Positions 62,549-64,000 of a stretch of 64,000 nucleotides of DNA are shown here, one piece after another. Both the position numbers and the translations under genes were made by a program. Under the pieces are notes generated by a model. It worked only from the letters and a program-made list of their open reading frames with translations. It did no database searches and had not been told where the DNA came from. Every line of letters begins with the position of its first letter. The first letter of the stretch is position 1. Source of the stretch: Phlyctochytrium arcticum (taxonomy: Eukaryota > Chytridiomycota > Chytridiomycetes > Chytridiales > Chytridiaceae); NCBI GenBank assembly GCA_025602905.1, contig JAHLKI010000024.1, positions 186,001 through 250,000 of the forward strand, written 5' to 3'.

Positions 62549-64000
62549 ATGTCGTATAACCAGCAAGGCCCGCCGCGCAACAACAGCAACGCTGCGCGTC
62601 CGCCTGCCCCCCGTCATCCCCAACATCCCCAGAACGTTGCTCCTCCTCGCTCCTATACCAATGGCAGCGAAGTCTCTTCCGTTGCCCCGTACCGTGTTGC
62701 GCCAATGCCGTCCCCCATGCCCCCGCATATGCAACAACCCCGCGCCTACTCCCCCGGCAGCAACGCCAGCGGATCTCCTCGGGGATATGGAGCACCGGGA
62801 GTGCAGTACAATCCACCATCCCCCGCTCCAATGCATCCGCTCAACAACATGCCTCATAGCGCGGTAGACATGAATTACAATGGTGAGTAGAAGAATATCC
62901 CCACCCCATTTGCCGTACATCTTACTGACATATCTGATCAATCAGGCTTCCCACCAGGTCCTTCCGGCGGTTATGCTGCTCGCAAGCGTACCGTGCGCAA
63001 GATCCCTCTCACTCCGCAAGGAAACTTGGTCATTGACATCCCAGTCCCGGATCGCGTCCTCCAAAGCGGCAAATTTCGCAGTGGTGAAGAATTTACCCAC
63101 ATGCGGTATACCGCCGTCACATGTGCCGCCGACGATTTTACTTCCAAAGGATACTCTCTTCGCCAACAAGAGTATAACCGCCACACTGAGGTGTTCATTG
63201 TCGTGACCATGTACAACGAAGACGATTTCCTGTTTTGCAAAACCATGACGGCCATCTTCAAAAACATTGCTCATTTGACTTCGCGCTCCCGGTCCAAGAC
63301 TTGGGGCAACGATGGCTGGAAAAAAGTTGTGGTTTGCATTGTCTCCGATGGACGAACCAAAGTGTCACCGCGAGTTCTGGACGTGCTCGGTCTCATGGGA
63401 GTGTATCAGGAAGGAATCATGAAGGATCACGTCAACGACAAGCCAGTGACCGCCCATCTCTTTGAATACACCACTCAAGTTTGTGTCGACCACGACCTCA
63501 AGATCAAGGGTCCCGAAAAAGGCTACGTTCCCGTTCAAATCTTATTCTGTCTGAAGGAAAAGAATGCCAAAAAGATCAACTCGCATCGGTGGTTTTTCAA
63601 CGCTTTTGGTCCCCTGATCCGACCCAACGTCTGCATGTTGATTGATGTTGGAACCAAGGCTCAGGACACTGCTTTATACCATTTGTGGAAGGCTTTTGAT
63701 CGGGATCCATCTGTCGGCGGTGCCTGCGGTGAAATCTACGCCGAGTTGGGAACTGGCTGCTCAAAGCTCATCAATCCCATTGTTGCCGCGCAAAATTTTG
63801 AGTACAAAATGTCAAACATTCTGGACAAACCCCTCGAATCCGTCTTTGGTTACATTTCTGTGCTCCCCGGTGCTTTCTCGGCTTACCGCTACGTCGCTCT
63901 TCAAGGCAAACCGCTCTCTCAGTACTTCAAGGGTGAAACCATGCACGGTGGAGCCGACATTTTTGCCGCCAACATGTACCTCGCTGAAGATCGAATTCTC
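62549..64000 (+). CDS. CHS: Chitin synthase, division I type (5' part; runs off the window)
   Basis: Exon 1 is 62549-62882 and exon 2 runs from 62946 to the window edge, giving 463 residues so far. The first 110 residues are Pro/Asn/Ser-rich. Then come [38 protein letters not shown], and the N-terminal glycosyltransferase core [60 protein letters not shown] and [14 protein letters not shown] follow, then FSAYRYVAL and the start of the AEDRIL motif at the edge. The QRRRW catalytic motif and the membrane part lie beyond 64000. The enzyme polymerises UDP-GlcNAc into cell-wall chitin at the plasma membrane. The leading chitin_synth_1N-type segment marks division I (class I-III). Confidence 0.93.

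Noticed and set aside
1..64000. Search for CRISPR arrays, rRNA, tRNA and complete transposons
   Set aside because: No regularly spaced repeats, no rRNA-like stretches, no cloverleaf with a clear TTCRA loop and no transposase or reverse-transcriptase frame was seen by eye. A tRNAscan or repeat-masker run would be decisive.

Overview
This window looks like nuclear DNA of a zoosporic, early-diverging (chytrid-like) fungus. The fungal signs are a division I-type chitin synthase at the right edge, a long fungal-style O-GlcNAc transferase, and many short introns (about 44-130 nt) with GTAAGT/GTATGC-type donors and TAG/CAG acceptors. The zoosporic sign is an 18-exon gene for a MYCBP-associated protein (CFAP147/MYCBPAP-like), a component of the central apparatus of motile flagella. 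There is no rRNA, CRISPR array or operon. Species was not determined. All splice models below were built by hand from reading-frame continuity across GT-AG introns.

Left part (0.9-37 kb) is dense with housekeeping genes on alternating strands: a C19orf44/DUF4614-like Ser-rich protein (+), an LYR-motif mitochondrial protein (-), taspase 1 (+), an RS-rich nuclear protein (-), an MIT-domain protein (+), a PH-like protein (-), the flagellar MYCBPAP homologue (+), the ribosomal-protein importin adaptor SYO1/HEATR3 (-), a Gln-rich CCHC zinc-knuckle protein (+), translesion DNA polymerase kappa in 24 exons (-), two or three small unrecognised genes, an AHSA1-VOC fusion (+), a seven-helix receptor (-), the DNA primase catalytic subunit (-) and a 1.84k-residue OGT (-).

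Right part (37-64 kb) is looser and more accessory. It starts with 3.5 kb of gene-poor sequence that holds a 46-bp perfect palindrome and a relic of an HNH-endonuclease gene. Then comes a receptor cluster (40.6-50.8 kb): three paralogous 7TM genes, one further 7TM gene and a rhodopsin-like receptor, separated by intergenic blocks that are themselves repeated. An ankyrin-type gene carries an 89-bp tandem duplication. After it lie a P-type calcium pump (PMCA/Pmc1 type), a full-length HNH-endonuclease gene and the 5' part of a chitin synthase gene.

The most unusual items are (1) DNA polymerase kappa split into 24 exons, including two 4-nt microexons inside conserved catalytic motifs; (2) the 89-bp duplication in the ankyrin gene, which shifts the frame but also creates an AG|GT pair that could act as a newborn intron; (3) the 7TM receptor cluster with co-duplicated intergenic units; (4) four SUMO-consensus motifs in an N-terminal extension of primase; and (5) an HNH gene with a decayed second copy.
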